Both the position numbers and the translations under genes were made by a program. A DNA stretch of 64,000 nt, from assembly GCF_004118265.1 (NCBI RefSeq), contig NZ_SDHW01000002.1, positions 310,001-374,000 on the forward strand, read 5' to 3'. Below the pieces are notes generated by a model. That model was not told the origin of the DNA, made no database searches, and saw only the letters and a program-made list of their open reading frames with translations. Shown here one piece after another: positions 16,471 to 25,930 of this stretch (the first letter of the stretch is position 1; every line of letters starts with the position of its first letter). Source of the DNA: Lacibacter luteus (lineage in GTDB: Bacteria; Bacteroidota; Bacteroidia; Chitinophagales; Chitinophagaceae).

Positions 16471-18189
16471 TTAATTGAGATTATCCATTTCAGTTTTTAC
16501 AAAATCCATCAACGTTTTGATATGACCGGGTGAAAAATCAAATTTCAACCCTGCTGTTTCATAAAGCTGAGGCAAGGTTTTGGTACCGCCCAGGCTCAAT
16601 GCATCCATATAATTCTGCAAAGCCTGTTGCTGGTTTTGCTTAAACTGCATCCACAAACCAATTGCCCCTAACTGTGCAATGCCATACTCAATATAATAAA
16701 ACGGCACTTCAAACAAATGCAACTGGCGTTGCCATTCAGTTGGTCTGAATTGTTCCAAACCTGTATAATCAATCAGGCCGGTGCTGTATTCGTTTGCCAG
16801 TTGCATCCATTTTGCACCACGCTCTTCGGCCGTATGCGTTGGGTTTTCGTAAATCCAATGCTGAAAGGCATCAATACGGGCAATCCAGGGTAAAATGGTA
16901 AGTACACGTTCGAGTTGTTTGAATTTTGCTCTGCGTAACTCTTCCTTGTCCTTAAAGAAAATTGTCCAATGCTCCATACTGAACAATTCCATTGCCATAC
17001 TTGCCACTTCGGCAATTTCAGCTCCGTATTCTTTAAACCCAGTGAGTTCAAGATTATGCGTAAGGAACGAATGAACCGCATGACCGCCTTCGTGTACCAT
17101 TGTGGTAACATCGTCCAGCGTACCTGCAGCATTCATGAAAATAAACGGAGCGCCTGTTTCTGCTAACGGCATATTGTAACCACCGGGAGCTTTGCCTTTG
17201 CGGCTGTCGAGATCAAAACGCTTCAGTTCATTCATCTTGCGTAAGCAATCGGCAAAGAAGGGATTGAGTTGCTCAAAACATTCAATTGTTTTTTCGGTTA
17301 ACTCTGTTCCATTGCTGAACGGTTGTAACGGCTCAATACCTGCAGGTTCTGCATCCATATCCCAAGGACGTAACTGGTCTACTCCAATTGCTTTGCGCTG
17401 TTCTTCGTAAATAATTTTCACCAGCGGCACTACATGTTGCTTCACTGCTTCATGAAAATTAAAACAATCCTGCGGCGTATAGTCGAAACGGCCAAGTTCC
17501 TTAAACTTATAATCCCGGTAGTTTTTAAAATCAGCATTCAATGCCAATTGATGGCGCTTGGCAACAAGTTTATCGAATAATTCGTTCAACGTACCACGAT
17601 CCTGGTAACGGCGGTTCTGCACTTTCATGTACACTTCTTCACGCAACTGACGATCGGAGCTTTCTAAAAATTTAGCTGCCTGTTGCAACGTATACTCCTT
17701 GCCGTTTACATCTACGGTCATCTTTCCGGCAATCTGTCCAAACTGTTGTTGCATCACACTCAGCTCAGACATGATGGGAATATTTGCTTCTCTGAACAAT
17801 TCAATGCTCTTTTTAATTGATCGCAGGTAAGTAAAGTATTTATCTGCATCAAGTTCTTTTGTAAATGCACAATCAACCAACTTACGGTTCAACTTATCTG
17901 CATAAGGCTGCATTTTTGGCGCAATCTCCATATAGAAATAGTTGAACGCTTCTTCAAGTGCTTTGTTCTCTGTGTCGCAAGTCATACGTACCTGGCGCCA
18001 GCAGGCATCTTCACTAATTACAGCTTCCAGTTCGCTGCTGTCTTTTAACCACTGCTCAAGATCGGCCTTGCTGTTAATAGCCCGGTCAAGCAATTGTGTA
18101 AAATAGGGCTCAAGGGTATCCCATGTTGTAATGGAAAAACCGGCTGGTAAAAAATTCCGTTCAATTGGTTTTATATCGGCAGAGTACAT
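16471..18189 (-). CDS. M3-family oligoendopeptidase
   Basis: Zinc oligopeptidase of 572 residues (PepF/M3 type), hydrolysing short peptides in the cytoplasm. The zinc motif HEGGHAVHS in TTMVHEGGHAVHSFLTH gives HExxH, and a downstream glutamate lies in EYGAEIAEVASMAMELFS. The C-terminal PFYYIEYGIAQLGAIGLW is also typical of M3. No signal peptide. Length matches the family. Single gene with its own terminator. Confidence 0.93.
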   Translation of the reverse strand: MYSADIKPIERNFLPAGFSITTWDTLEPYFTQLLDRAINSKADLEQWLKDSSELEAVISEDACWRQVRMTCDTENKALEEAFNYFYMEIAPKMQPYADKLNRKLVDCAFTKELDADKYFTYLRSIKKSIELFREANIPIMSELSVMQQQFGQIAGKMTVDVNGKEYTLQQAAKFLESSDRQLREEVYMKVQNRRYQDRGTLNELFDKLVAKRHQLALNADFKNYRDYKFKELGRFDYTPQDCFNFHEAVKQHVVPLVKIIYEEQRKAIGVDQLRPWDMDAEPAGIEPLQPFSNGTELTEKTIECFEQLNPFFADCLRKMNELKRFDLDSRKGKAPGGYNMPLAETGAPFIFMNAAGTLDDVTTMVHEGGHAVHSFLTHNLELTGFKEYGAEIAEVASMAMELFSMEHWTIFFKDKEELRRAKFKQLERVLTILPWIARIDAFQHWIYENPTHTAEERGAKWMQLANEYSTGLIDYTGLEQFRPTEWQRQLHLFEVPFYYIEYGIAQLGAIGLWMQFKQNQQQALQNYMDALSLGGTKTLPQLYETAGLKFDFSPGHIKTLMDFVKTEMDNLN

Positions 18190-18204
18190 AACAGAAGTTT
18201 AAAT

Positions 18205-18295
18205 GATAAAAATAAAAAACGTCATTCCAGACAAAAGAGAAAGCTCACTATATTCAAAAGAACAGATGAGTGCTCTCAAAACCCGGCATGACGTT
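18205..18295 (-). terminator. Long-stem terminator of the DUF5606 gene
   Basis: AACGTCATTCC (18218-18228) and GGCATGACGTT (18285-18295) form an 11-bp outer stem with one mismatch, with weaker pairing inside. On the minus strand it is followed by a T-rich tract. The core GTCATGCC resembles REP-like strings of Bacteroidota, so it may be a repeat used as terminator. Confidence 0.55.
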
Positions 18296-18323
18296 CTAAT
18301 TTAAGACAGGATTTGAAAAAAGC

Positions 18324-18872
18324 TTAGTCTTCTTTTTTCTTCCTGGTAGTTTTTTTCTTTGGAGCTTCTTCGCCTGCTTCTTCAGCCGGTGCTTCTGCTT
18401 TTTTCTTAGCTGCTTTTTTTGCAGGCTTTGCTTCTTCAACTTCAGCAACTACCGCTTCTTCAACGGGAGCTTCTTCTTCAATCAATTGTTCAGTTAATTT
18501 CAGCTCAATGCCTTTAGCAGTAATAACGCCAAACCATTTTACCATCTTCTTCATATCGCTGGCGTACACACGTTCAAAATCCAGATCGGGATATACTTTT
18601 TCGAAATAAGCTTTTACTGCTTTTGCATCTTTTTCTTCCGGTAATTTTCCACCATCGTCCTGCATTGCTTTAAAAATATCAATGAGGTTAACGTTATCAC
18701 GAACGGTATACACTTCAATACTTTCCAGGTGCGAAAACTGGTGTTGGCGGGTTGATGCAAACTTGGTTGAATTGTCTTCGAGCGACCGTACAATAGCACC
18801 ATCGTTTTTGCTGCTAACAAGTTCAAACAAACCGGGTAAGCCGGTAACTGCAATTAATTTTCCGTATTCCAT
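18324..18872 (-). CDS. DUF5606-family protein
   Basis: A 182-residue cytoplasmic protein. The conserved part (about 1-130) reads LIAVTGLPGLFELVSSKND, FASTRQHQFSHLESIEVYT and VYASDMKKMVKWFGVI, which I recognise as DUF5606 of Bacteroidota. The C-terminal 45 residues are a low-complexity Ala/Lys/Glu tail (KKAAKKKAEAPAEEAG) ending in basic KKKTTRKKKED, likely disordered and able to bind nucleic acid or protein. Function unknown. Single gene with its own terminator. Confidence 0.85.
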   Translation of the reverse strand: MEYGKLIAVTGLPGLFELVSSKNDGAIVRSLEDNSTKFASTRQHQFSHLESIEVYTVRDNVNLIDIFKAMQDDGGKLPEEKDAKAVKAYFEKVYPDLDFERVYASDMKKMVKWFGVITAKGIELKLTEQLIEEEAPVEEAVVAEVEEAKPAKKAAKKKAEAPAEEAGEEAPKKKTTRKKKED

Positions 18873-19110
18873 AATTTTAAATTCAAGGGCTGCAAGTTAA
18901 CGGATTTCGTTTAACCTGTTTTCAATTTTAGCTGTTAAAGCTCTACAAGTTTCCCAACAGCTATTTAATTGTAAACCAATAGATAAGCTTTGCGAACCTA
19001 TTTTGGCCGTTAATTATTTGTCGTACAAACTATGAAAGCAGTGGCTACTTGTTTGTAATACTGGGAAACTGTTTATATTCGTTTCCATCAAGTAACTCAA
19101 AATCCAGCGC

Positions 19111-19740
19111 TTGCAACAGACAATATCCGAAGTAAACTTCAACCGCATCAGCAACGAACAGGTTGTTTCTTTCATACACGATAATGAATTGTATAAACTG
19201 AATGATTTTGCAGCATTAGAATCATTTTGTCCGAAAACCAATTGCACGAAGCAGTTCTATCAGCACCATAAAACGTTTTTTATTGAAGAGCGACTGGAAA
19301 AAGTATGGAATGCGTACAAAAGCATTCATCCAAAAAAAGCATGGTGCGGATCAATGCTGGAGTTTGGTTTGCAGTACTGCCGCAACAACAATAAGCTTTC
19401 TTATATTGATGATGAATACACAGGAGCGAAAGCAGGACAAATTGTACTGATTCGGGTAAAGGCATTAGGAGGTTTGGCAAAAGTTGCAGTTGGCCACGAA
19501 ATAACATCTATTAACGACGAACAACATACGCTTGAAACAAGCTATTTGGTGAAAGGAAAATCGCTGGGCAGCCAACGTATACAACTCAGCACCTGTAATA
19601 AAGGCTTTACAAAAATCTCCCATCACACTATTTATAAAAGCGGCTCCTGGTTGCGGGATAAACTCATCTACCCTTTCTTTCATACCAAAGCCATTCGTGA
19701 ATTTCACAGCAACATCCGCAAGTCGTTGGCAAAACAATAA
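19111..19740 (+). CDS. Hypothetical protein, possibly SRPBCC-like
   Basis: A 209-residue protein with no signal peptide. The middle and end (AGQIVLIRVKALGGLAKVAVGHEITSI in parts, YLVKGKSLGSQRIQL, SHHTIYKSGSWLRDKLIYPFFHTKAI) have the strand-rich then helix pattern of START/SRPBCC ligand-binding proteins, but no decisive motif. The only usable start is TTG at 19111; no ATG precedes the conserved part. It precedes gmk on the same strand. Confidence 0.65.
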   Translation: MQQTISEVNFNRISNEQVVSFIHDNELYKLNDFAALESFCPKTNCTKQFYQHHKTFFIEERLEKVWNAYKSIHPKKAWCGSMLEFGLQYCRNNNKLSYIDDEYTGAKAGQIVLIRVKALGGLAKVAVGHEITSINDEQHTLETSYLVKGKSLGSQRIQLSTCNKGFTKISHHTIYKSGSWLRDKLIYPFFHTKAIREFHSNIRKSLAKQ

Positions 19741-19777
19741 CGGATTTGCATTTCGGTTAACATTAGCTGTATTCATT

Positions 19778-19785
19778 TAATTTTG
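19778..19785 (+). promoter_or_regulatory. -7 box of the gmk promoter
   Basis: TAATTTTG fits TAnnTTTG and ends 6 bases before the gmk ATG, implying a nearly leaderless mRNA. No good -33 box was found. Confidence 0.4.
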
Positions 19786-19791
19786 GGGCTT

Positions 19792-20370
19792 ATGGAACAG
19801 GGCCACCAGAAAATTATTATCATTACCGCTCCATCGGGTGCTGGTAAAACATCTATTACCAAACAGCTGATGAAACATTTTCCGCAGCTGTCGTTCTCCA
19901 TCTCTGCTGCAACACGCAACCCGAGGGCACACGAAACTGATGGTAAAGATTATTACTTCATCAGTGTTGAAAGTTTTCAGCAAAAAATTCAGGAAGAAGC
20001 TTTTGTTGAGTGGGAAATGGTTTACGAAGGCAATTACTATGGCACATTAAAAAGCGAAATGCAACGCATCTGGAACAACAAACAAGTGCCGGTACTTGAT
20101 ATTGATGTAAAGGGCGCTATTCATGTGCAGGATCTCTATCCAAAACAAACACTTTCGCTCTTTATTGAACCACCTTCTGTTGAAGAGTTGCGCCGCAGGC
20201 TCGAAAGCCGTGGCACCGAAACAGCCGACTCGCTGGAAGCAAGAGTAAACAAAGCTGCTTATGAAATATCGTTCAAACATTCATTTCAGCATGTAATTCT
20301 TAACGATAACCTCGACAGGGCCATTGCAGAAGCAATTAGCATTGTAGGTAATTTTATCGGCGCTGTTTAA
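19792..20370 (+). CDS. gmk: Guanylate kinase
   Basis: Guanylate kinase, 192 residues, phosphorylating GMP to GDP with ATP. P-loop is APSGAGKTS; the GMP-binding part holds SFSISAATRNPRAHETDGKDYYFIS and EWEMVYEGNYYGT, and ESRGTETADSLEARV is the lid/adenine region. I chose the ATG at 19792 because it is the canonical start and an earlier frame start overlaps the -7 box. It is followed 41 bases later by a CNNM/CorC gene. Confidence 0.96.
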   Translation: MEQGHQKIIIITAPSGAGKTSITKQLMKHFPQLSFSISAATRNPRAHETDGKDYYFISVESFQQKIQEEAFVEWEMVYEGNYYGTLKSEMQRIWNNKQVPVLDIDVKGAIHVQDLYPKQTLSLFIEPPSVEELRRRLESRGTETADSLEARVNKAAYEISFKHSFQHVILNDNLDRAIAEAISIVGNFIGAV

Positions 20371-20411
20371 TTCTATTGTATTTTTTTGCAAAAGCACTAT
20401 TTTTAAGTACT

Positions 20412-21674
20412 ATGAACTGGTACATGTTGATATGGATTGGAGTGAGTATGCTGCTGATGGGTTTTTTTGCAGGTCTGCAATCGGCATTTGGTGCTTTAAA
20501 TCGTTTTTCGGTTGAGCTGAAAAAGAAACAAGGCGCAGCCAGCGGCCGTATTCTCAGTTTCTTTATCGATAACCAGAGTAAGTTTATTGGTGCAATACTG
20601 GTAGGCTCAACACTTACATTGGTTGTATTTGCATTGTTGGTGAATCGTTTTTTCCAACCTGTGTGGCAGGAAATGCCTGCATCAATTAAAAATTCTGCGC
20701 TCTTACGTTTAGGTCTCGATTTTCTTACAGGCGGTATTATTGCGTTGATTGTTTACACCGTTTTTAAAGCCTACTTCCGCAAAAAAAGTAATGCAGCTCT
20801 TTCGTTTTTTGCCCGTATTACCAATATTTTTTATCGCATTTTTTCGCCCGTTGCTTCACTCTTCGTTGGCCTGGCAGAGTGGATCTTAAAATATCTCTTC
20901 GATGTACGTGTAAACGATAAAAAAGAATCGTTCACCCGTGTAGATCTTGATCATTTTGTGCAGCAAAGCAAAGACAACGACGACGAAACACAAGACATCA
21001 ACACAGAGTTGTTTGAAAATGCACTTTCGCTACCGAGTGTAAAAGTGCGTGAGTGTTTAATACCCCGTAAAGAAATTGTAGGTGTTGAAGCAAATGCAGA
21101 TATTGATGAGTTGAAACAAAAGTTCATTGAAACAAAACTCAGCAAGCTTATTGTTTACGAAGGCAATATCGATAACATTGTTGGCTATGCACATCAGCTG
21201 GATATGTTTCGTAAACCGGCCGACATTAAATCGATCTTATTACCTATTCCTGCTGTTCCCGAAAGCATGGGCATTACCGATCTTATCAATCAATTTACAC
21301 GTGAACGTAAAAGTATTGCATGGGTAGTAGATGAGTTTGGCGGCACCAGCGGCATTGTTACAATGGAAGATTTGCTGGAAGAAATTTTTGGCGAAATACA
21401 GGATGAGTACGATACCGAAGAGTTTGTTGAAAAACAATTAGCCGAAAACGAATTCATCTTCAGCGGAAGGCTTGAACTTGATTACTTAAACGAAAAATAT
21501 AACCTCGATTTTAAAGAAGAAAGCGATGCTGAAACTTTATCGGGTTACATAGTAGAACACCATGAAACAATACCTGTTGCCAAAGACCGCATTATTATCG
21601 ACGATTACGAATTTGACATCCTCTCCGTAAGCGAAACAAGAATTGAAACGGTTAAAATGAAAGTGCTTCGTTAA
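20412..21674 (+). CDS. CNNM/CorC (hemolysin-type) membrane protein with CBS domains, possibly GldE
   Basis: A 420-residue inner-membrane protein. N-terminal DUF21/CNNM-like region with hydrophobic segments (about 1-25, 52-78, 95-118, 130-160), then two CBS domains around VRECLIPRKEIVGVEAN and WVVDEFGGTSGIVTMEDLLEEIFGEI, the hallmark HlyC/CorC string, then a C-terminal CorC_HlyC domain ending DDYEFDILSVSETRIETVKM. Family members export Mg or Co; in gliding Bacteroidota the GldE protein belongs here. Start at 20412 is supported by MNWYMLIWIGVS. Role between these two options is open. Confidence 0.88.
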   Translation: MNWYMLIWIGVSMLLMGFFAGLQSAFGALNRFSVELKKKQGAASGRILSFFIDNQSKFIGAILVGSTLTLVVFALLVNRFFQPVWQEMPASIKNSALLRLGLDFLTGGIIALIVYTVFKAYFRKKSNAALSFFARITNIFYRIFSPVASLFVGLAEWILKYLFDVRVNDKKESFTRVDLDHFVQQSKDNDDETQDINTELFENALSLPSVKVRECLIPRKEIVGVEANADIDELKQKFIETKLSKLIVYEGNIDNIVGYAHQLDMFRKPADIKSILLPIPAVPESMGITDLINQFTRERKSIAWVVDEFGGTSGIVTMEDLLEEIFGEIQDEYDTEEFVEKQLAENEFIFSGRLELDYLNEKYNLDFKEESDAETLSGYIVEHHETIPVAKDRIIIDDYEFDILSVSETRIETVKMKVLR

Positions 21675-21786
21675 GCATTTCAGCAACCAGTTACAATTTG
21701 GCAGTTCCGTTTATATAATGCAACCGAACCCCCTAAAATTTTAGAGTATCTTTTCATTTCATCTGTTAATCATTAAACCACGAATT

Positions 21787-24384
21787 ATGAAGAAGCAATT
21801 TGCAGTGGCACTCTCTGCTTTGTGCCTGCTGCTGGCTAATGAAGCCTCCTCGCAGGCAAAACCGCCAGCCTCTCCTGTACCGGCCGACACAACAAAAAAA
21901 GCGCCCCCAAAACCAAGTATTAACGACAAAGTAAAATCGAGCAAGAAACATGCTGGCTTGTTTACTGTTTACCAGGATACAACTACCGGTAGTGTACAGA
22001 TGTACATTCGAAAAGACCAGTTGGAAAAAGATTTCATTTACCAAAGCTTTTCGTTAAGCGGACCAACATCGTTGTATCTCAACCAAAGCATGCACCGTTC
22101 AACCTTGCTGTTTAAAATTCGTAAGTCGTTTGATAAGCTGGAATTTTCGTTAGTGAACACCAGTTTCTTTTACGACCCAAGCAATGCAGTAAGTAAGTCG
22201 GCGAATGTAGACGTGGCTGAATCGGTATTCTTTGCCGATAAAGTTTCATTCGAAGATTCTACCGGCTATCTTATTACGGCTGACGCCTTGTTTGTGAGCG
22301 AAAAGCTCGATCCGGTAAAACCATTACCTAATCCATCGGTTCCTTCGTTCTTGTTTTTTAACCTCGGCGGTTACAATCCAATGAAGAGTAAGGTGAGCGG
22401 CTTACGTTCTTACCCAAACAATACCGATGTAATTGTTGATCTGGCGTACGACAATCCTGCTCCTTTCAACCAAGGCGGAAAAGATATTACCGATGCTCGT
22501 TACATCCGTATTAAACTGCAACATTCATTTATCGAAGTACCGAAGAACGATTATCGTCCACGCAAAGACGACCCTCGTATTGGTTTCTTTTCGCAGGAAG
22601 TTGATGATCTTACATCGAACAGTTACACTCCGTACAAAGACATCATCAACCGTTGGCATTTAAAGAAAAAAGATCCATCGGCTGCAATGAGCGAACCTGT
22701 TGAACCGATTACGTATTGGGTTGAAAACACAACACCTGTTGAATATCGCCAAACAATTGTAGAAGCAGGTTTAAAATGGAACGAAGCATTTGAAAAAGCA
22801 GGTTATAAAAATGCTGTTCAAATGAAAATTATGCCCGAGGATGCAACATGGGATCCTGCTGATATACGTTACAATGTTATTCGTTGGGTGTCGTCAATGT
22901 ATCCATCATACGGCGCCATTGGACCAAGCTTTGTAAACCCTAAAACCGGGCAGATACTTGGTGCAGATATTACCATCGAATGGAAACCTGCAGCATTATT
23001 TCCTGGCGATGCCGTTTATACCGATCGTACTGCTGCGTCTGTAACACAAACAGAAGATGCAGCCGATGCATTTGAAAAAATGTTGCCCGCCAATATGCAC
23101 AACCATTGGAAAAACTGCAATATTGGTAAATATGTAATGCAGCAATATGCGGCAGGCTTTGCAATGGCACAAATTGCAGGCGCAACCAGCGAAGATGAAA
23201 AAGAGTTTCACAAACAATTCCTGTATTACCTGGTAATGCATGAAATGGGGCACACACTTGGTCTTAACCACAACATGAAAGCAAGTACCATTCTTTCGCC
23301 AAACGAATTACATAACAAAGCCATTACATCGAAAGTTGGTTTAATGGGTAGCGTTATGGATTACCCTGCGGTAAACGTTGCGCTCGATAAAACAAAGCAA
23401 GGCGATTACTATACCACCAAAGTTGGTCCGTACGATGTTTGGGCAATTGAATATGGTTACAGCGAATTTGCTGCCGGCGAAGAAGAGGGCAAACTCAGCG
23501 CAATCGCATCACGCAGCAACGAGCCTTATTTAACATTTGGTAACGATGCCGATGATATGCGCAGCCCCGGTAACGGTATCGATCCTCGTGTAATGGTGAA
23601 CGATATGAGCAGCGATATGGTTGCTTATGCCGAAGACCGTTTCAAATTTGTAAATGCAGCCTTACCAAAACTCATCAGCAAGTTTGGTAAACCAGGTGAA
23701 TCGTATGCCGGTATTCGTGGCCGTTACAACTTACTCAACTTCGAACGCCGTACCATGGCACAGTCTGTTGCCAACTATATTGGTGGTGTGTATGTAGACA
23801 GAAGTTTTATTGGTCAGAACGGCGACAGCAAACCTTACACTGTTGTGCCTGTTGCTTATCAGAAAAAAGCAATGGACATGTTGGTGAAATATGTTTTTGC
23901 GCCGAATGCATTCGATGCTGATGCACAGTTGTTCCGCTATTTGCAACTGCAACGCCGTGGTTACAATTTCTTTGGTGCAACAGAAGATCCAAAACTGCAA
24001 AACAACCTGTTTTCGAACCAGGTTGTAGCATTACAAAGCATGCTCAACCCTGTTACGCTTAGCCGTATCAGCAACAGCAGCCTGTATGGTAACACTTACA
24101 GTGTGGCCGATGTAATGACCGATCTTGCAAACGGGATTTTTAAAGCAGATATTGCCGGTGCTGTAAACCTGTATCGCCAAAACCTGCAAACCGAATTTGT
24201 AAAAGGTACCATTGGTATTGTTTTATCAAACACAGGATACGACAATGCATCTCGCAGTGCAGCATTTAACACATTACGGAAAATAAAAACAATGCTCGGT
24301 ACAGCTGTATCGCCTAACGAGCAAACAAAAGCACACCGCAGTATGCTTGTTTTTCTGATTGATAAAGCATTGGCTACAAAATAA
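21787..24384 (+). CDS. Secreted zinc-dependent metalloprotease (DUF5117/DUF5118 type)
   Basis: An 865-residue exported metalloprotease. The signal peptide ends at EASSQA, followed by a Pro-rich stretch and a DUF5118-like then DUF5117-like region (LEKDFIYQSFSLSGPTSLYL, FVSEKLDPVKPLPNPS). The catalytic site is HEMGHTLGLNHN in LVMHEMGHTLGLNHNMKAST, an extended metzincin-type HExxHxxGxxH motif. The C-terminal half (GRYNLLNFERRTMAQSVANY) matches family members without known role. Likely periplasmic or secreted peptide degradation. Own terminator downstream. Confidence 0.92.
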   Translation: MKKQFAVALSALCLLLANEASSQAKPPASPVPADTTKKAPPKPSINDKVKSSKKHAGLFTVYQDTTTGSVQMYIRKDQLEKDFIYQSFSLSGPTSLYLNQSMHRSTLLFKIRKSFDKLEFSLVNTSFFYDPSNAVSKSANVDVAESVFFADKVSFEDSTGYLITADALFVSEKLDPVKPLPNPSVPSFLFFNLGGYNPMKSKVSGLRSYPNNTDVIVDLAYDNPAPFNQGGKDITDARYIRIKLQHSFIEVPKNDYRPRKDDPRIGFFSQEVDDLTSNSYTPYKDIINRWHLKKKDPSAAMSEPVEPITYWVENTTPVEYRQTIVEAGLKWNEAFEKAGYKNAVQMKIMPEDATWDPADIRYNVIRWVSSMYPSYGAIGPSFVNPKTGQILGADITIEWKPAALFPGDAVYTDRTAASVTQTEDAADAFEKMLPANMHNHWKNCNIGKYVMQQYAAGFAMAQIAGATSEDEKEFHKQFLYYLVMHEMGHTLGLNHNMKASTILSPNELHNKAITSKVGLMGSVMDYPAVNVALDKTKQGDYYTTKVGPYDVWAIEYGYSEFAAGEEEGKLSAIASRSNEPYLTFGNDADDMRSPGNGIDPRVMVNDMSSDMVAYAEDRFKFVNAALPKLISKFGKPGESYAGIRGRYNLLNFERRTMAQSVANYIGGVYVDRSFIGQNGDSKPYTVVPVAYQKKAMDMLVKYVFAPNAFDADAQLFRYLQLQRRGYNFFGATEDPKLQNNLFSNQVVALQSMLNPVTLSRISNSSLYGNTYSVADVMTDLANGIFKADIAGAVNLYRQNLQTEFVKGTIGIVLSNTGYDNASRSAAFNTLRKIKTMLGTAVSPNEQTKAHRSMLVFLIDKALATK

Positions 24385-24404
24385 GCCTGTATTAAAAGGT
24401 TAAG

Positions 24405-24432
24405 AAAAGCGGTCCATTAGGACCGCTTTTTT
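24405..24432 (+). terminator. Terminator after the zinc metalloprotease
   Basis: AAAAGCGGTCC, loop ATTA, GGACCGCTTTT plus T residues: perfect 11-bp stem. Confidence 0.88.
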
Positions 24433-24454
24433 ATTTGCTCATTGGTTTTCGGGT

Positions 24455-24462
24455 TACATTTG
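24455..24462 (+). promoter_or_regulatory. -7 box of the tatC promoter
   Basis: TACATTTG fits the consensus; TTTG lies 17 bases upstream (24434-24437). Located 18 bases before the GTG start of tatC. Confidence 0.5.
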
Positions 24463-24480
24463 CAACTGAAATCATTAACC

Positions 24481-25362
24481 GTGGCTGAAGCAACTTCTGA
24501 ACGCAGATCATTAATACAACGCATTCGTGGTAAAAAAGGCGAAGAAAAAGCCGAAATGAGCTTTATCGATCACCTTGAAGAATTACGATGGCATGTAATA
24601 CGTGCCGTATTGGCCGTAATCATCGCTTCTATTTTTGTTTTTTTTAAAATCGAATTTGTTGTTGATAAGATATTAATGGGACCAGCCCATAAAGACTTCA
24701 TAACTTATCGATGGCTCTGTAAGCTGGGCGAATTGCTTCATGTGAACGCACTTTGTTTATCTGATTTTACTATTAAGTTTCAGAGTAATGCCATGACAGA
24801 ACAGTTCCTCACCACGTTTACTGTTGGTTTTACTGTTGGGTTCATCATTGCGTTTCCCTACGTGTTCTGGGAAATCTGGAAATTCATTAGCCCTGCTTTG
24901 AGCGATAAAGAGCGTAAAGGAACTACCGGCGCAATTTTCTGGATCTCTGCCCTGTTCTTTATTGGTGTTGCGTTTGGCTACCTGGTGCTTACCCCTTTCA
25001 TGGTAAACTTCTACTCAAACTATTCTCTTGGTCCTTTAATTGAGTTTAAACCCACCATCAGCGATTATTTCGAAAACCTTATTTACTTAACCGTAGGGAT
25101 TGGTTTATTGTTTCAACTGCCCGTGGTAATTATGTTACTTACCAAAGTTGGAATGCTTACACCCATTACACTTCGCCGCATCCGCAAATATGCGTTTGTG
25201 GTCATTCTTATTCTGGCAGCGATCATTACCCCATCTACTGATCCGTTCAGTTTGGCATTGGTAACTATTCCGCTATATGGTTTGTACGAATTAAGTATTG
25301 CCATGAGTATGCGTATTTACAAACGCCAGATCAAGCAGGAAGATATTGAGGAATGGAGCTAA
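24481..25362 (+). CDS. tatC: Twin-arginine translocase subunit TatC
   Basis: TatC, the multi-span receptor subunit of the Tat pathway, which exports folded proteins. MSFIDHLEELRWHVIRAVLAV is present in overlapping parts as the signature first loop (FIDHLEELR), and about six membrane helices follow. VGFIIAFPYVFWEIWKFISPALSDKERKG holds the conserved P and ERK motif. The C-terminus is basic. I chose GTG at 24481 because the longer frame from 24442 includes the -7 promoter box. No tatA is next to it; rpiB follows. Confidence 0.94.
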   Translation: MAEATSERRSLIQRIRGKKGEEKAEMSFIDHLEELRWHVIRAVLAVIIASIFVFFKIEFVVDKILMGPAHKDFITYRWLCKLGELLHVNALCLSDFTIKFQSNAMTEQFLTTFTVGFTVGFIIAFPYVFWEIWKFISPALSDKERKGTTGAIFWISALFFIGVAFGYLVLTPFMVNFYSNYSLGPLIEFKPTISDYFENLIYLTVGIGLLFQLPVVIMLLTKVGMLTPITLRRIRKYAFVVILILAAIITPSTDPFSLALVTIPLYGLYELSIAMSMRIYKRQIKQEDIEEWS

Positions 25363-25386
25363 GAATAATGGATAATTTTATAATGA

Positions 25387-25446
25387 ATAATTGATAATAG
25401 CTACAACTTAAACAGAGAAGGTATCTTTGCAGAAATTATCAATTAT
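25387..25446. repeat. 12-bp inverted repeat around the rpiB promoter box
   Basis: ATAATTGATAAT (25387-25398) and ATTATCAATTAT (25435-25446) flank the -7 box TATCTTTG (25422-25429). The AT-rich strings occur in several imperfect copies nearby. This could be an operator pair or an intergenic repeat remnant. Confidence 0.4.
25422..25429 (+). promoter_or_regulatory. -7 box of the rpiB promoter
   Basis: TATCTTTG matches TAnnTTTG, 45 bases before the rpiB start codon. No clear -33 box. Confidence 0.45.
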
Positions 25447-25474
25447 CCAGTTATCAACTATAAATTTTTAAGCT

Positions 25475-25927
25475 ATGCAAGTGTTCGATTTGAGTAAGCC
25501 GGTTGCCATAGGTTGCGACCATGCAGGGTTCGATTACAAAGAAGACCTGATCTCTTTCCTCGAAGGAAAAGGAATTGCGTTTAAAGATTTTGGTACGCAC
25601 TCGAAAGACAGTGTAGATTATCCCGATTTTGCGCATCCGGTTGCATCGGCTGTTGAAAACGGCGAAGCAGCATTTGGCATTTTACTCTGCGGCAGTGCAA
25701 ACGGTGTTGCAATAACAGCCAACAAACATCAGGGCATTCGTGCCGGGCTTTGCTGGGGCGAAGAGATTGCACAGTTGGTTCGTGCACACAACAATGCCAA
25801 CATTATTTGTATTCCTGCCCGTTTTGTGCGTGAAGGCGATGCTGAGAAAATGGTACATACTTTCATGACAACAGAATTTGAAGGTGGTCGCCACGGCTTG
25901 CGTGTAAATAAAATTGCCTGCGCATAG
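25475..25927 (+). CDS. rpiB: Ribose-5-phosphate isomerase B
   Basis: RpiB/LacAB-family sugar isomerase, 150 residues, interconverting ribose-5-phosphate and ribulose-5-phosphate. AIGCDHAGFDYKE is the phosphate-binding start; DYPDFAHPVASAVENGEAAFGILLCGSANGVAITANK, seen in parts, carries the catalytic Cys (LLCGSANG) and the anion hole; RAHNNANIICIPARF completes the site. Ends 3 bases before the next lipoprotein gene. Confidence 0.95.
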   Translation: MQVFDLSKPVAIGCDHAGFDYKEDLISFLEGKGIAFKDFGTHSKDSVDYPDFAHPVASAVENGEAAFGILLCGSANGVAITANKHQGIRAGLCWGEEIAQLVRAHNNANIICIPARFVREGDAEKMVHTFMTTEFEGGRHGLRVNKIACA

Positions 25928-25930
25928 TTT

